From positions 1 to 23,203 of the forward strand of contig JBKPSJ010000115.1 in NCBI GenBank assembly GCA_046765875.1: a stretch of 23,203 nucleotides of DNA, read 5' to 3'. A program made the position numbers and the translations under genes. Source of the DNA: DASRHY01 sp046765875 (lineage in GTDB: Bacteria > Actinomycetota > Actinomycetes > Propionibacteriales > Kribbellaceae). Below are positions 22,781 to 23,203 of the stretch, one piece after another (position 1 is the first letter of the stretch; each line of letters starts with the position of its first letter). The notes below the pieces were generated by a model. The model did no database searches, had not been told where the DNA came from, and worked only from the letters and a program-made list of their open reading frames with translations.

Positions 22781-23203
22781 TGCACACGCCGACGTGACTG
22801 TGCACAAGCCAAGGTGGCGCGGAACAAGCCAAGGTGGCGCTGCACAAGTCCGGCCCTGTGCACCGCCGCCGGGAGTTGTGGACCACCGTCGGGAGTTGTT
22901 CACCGCCACTCAGACCTGTGCAGCCGTTGTCAACTCGGCGTACGACCCGACTACGCACAAGCCAACGTGCTGCACAAGCTGGGACAGCTGCACACGCCGA
23001 CGCGACTGCGCACACGCCGAAGTGGCGCGGAACAAGCCAAGGTGGCGCTGCACAAGTCCGGCACTGTGCACCGCCGCCGGGAGTTGTGGACCACCGTCGG
23101 GAGTTGTTCACCGCCACTCAGACCTGTGCAGCCGTTGTCAACTCGGCGTACGACCCGACTACGCACAAGCCAACGTGCTGCACAAGCTGGGACAGCTGCA
23201 CAC
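22781..23203. repeat. Tandem array of 208-bp units with internal ~20-bp submotifs
   Basis: Unit 1 is 22781-22988, unit 2 is 22989-23196, and a third unit begins at 23197 and is cut by the window edge. The units differ at only about six positions (22795, 22801, 22807, 22811, 22813, 22855 against +208). Inside each unit a TGCACAAGCC/GTGCACCGCC-like word recurs at 22781, 22801, 22821, 22841, 22858, 22878, 22898, 22918, then 22955 and 22971, mostly 20 nt apart. 208 is not a multiple of 3, so reading frames shift between units and the open frames on the minus strand are not convincing genes. No other gene is seen in 22781-23203. Function unknown. Confidence 0.85.

Noticed and set aside
22408..23166. 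Minus-strand open frames across the repeat array (Cys/Trp/Val-rich peptides)
   Set aside because: The 208-bp period shifts the frame in each unit, all three minus frames are open for long stretches, and no family is recognised.
22781..23203. CRISPR array
   Set aside because: The repeated words are only about 10 nt, not strictly conserved, and the bases between them are the same in both units; no cas gene is present.

Overview
The window comes from a high-GC actinobacterium, probably of the Kribbella/Nocardioidaceae kind. The reasons are the strong G/C preference at third codon positions, many GTG starts, several start codons lying 6-8 nt after a TANNNT box (the actinobacterial leaderless pattern), a BfrB-type ferritin, an ATP-dependent ligase of the mycobacterial LigB type, and a thiolase/FabG4/HtdX cluster like that of mycobacteria. 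The genus is an impression from style and was not tested. No rRNA, tRNA, CRISPR array, transposase or phage gene was seen.

Layout. (1) 1-4117: the end of a sugar ABC importer operon: binding protein (cut by the window edge), two permeases, and a GH3 beta-N-acetylglucosaminidase-like enzyme, arranged like Streptomyces dasABC-dasD. (2) 4185-7311: an HAD hydrolase, divergent from an ATP-dependent DNA ligase, then a GNAT acetyltransferase; a 60-nt imperfect palindrome follows the ligase. (3) 7423-9458: a Tat-exported metallo-beta-lactamase-fold hydrolase, divergent from a DJ-1/PfpI-AraC regulator. (4) 9522-11351: a cation diffusion facilitator, a small two-helix membrane protein and a DsrE-type protein. 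(5) 11456-17136: a fatty-acid module. An acyl-CoA dehydrogenase faces a four-gene operon (TetR regulator, FadA2-like thiolase, FabG4-like reductase, HtdX-like dehydratase) in which every junction is a 4-nt stop/start overlap. A palindrome in the shared promoter region is a candidate TetR operator. (6) 17138-17223: a 26-bp perfect inverted repeat with a third partial copy, between convergent genes. (7) 17263-19075: PAC2-family protein and acyl-CoA thioesterase II, minus strand. (8) 19197-22018: a two-gene operon of a D-2-hydroxyacid dehydrogenase-family protein and a DUF2264 protein, with a LacI-type operator abutting its -10 box. (9) 22044-22571: BfrB-like ferritin. (10) 22568-23203: a cupin-regulator remnant truncated at a tandem array with 208-bp units, each built from roughly 20-bp submotifs.

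Most genes are ordinary metabolic or housekeeping genes of known families. The least explained parts are the array at the right edge with the gene remnant it abuts, the two large intergenic palindromes, and the dehydrogenase-DUF2264 operon with its own operator.
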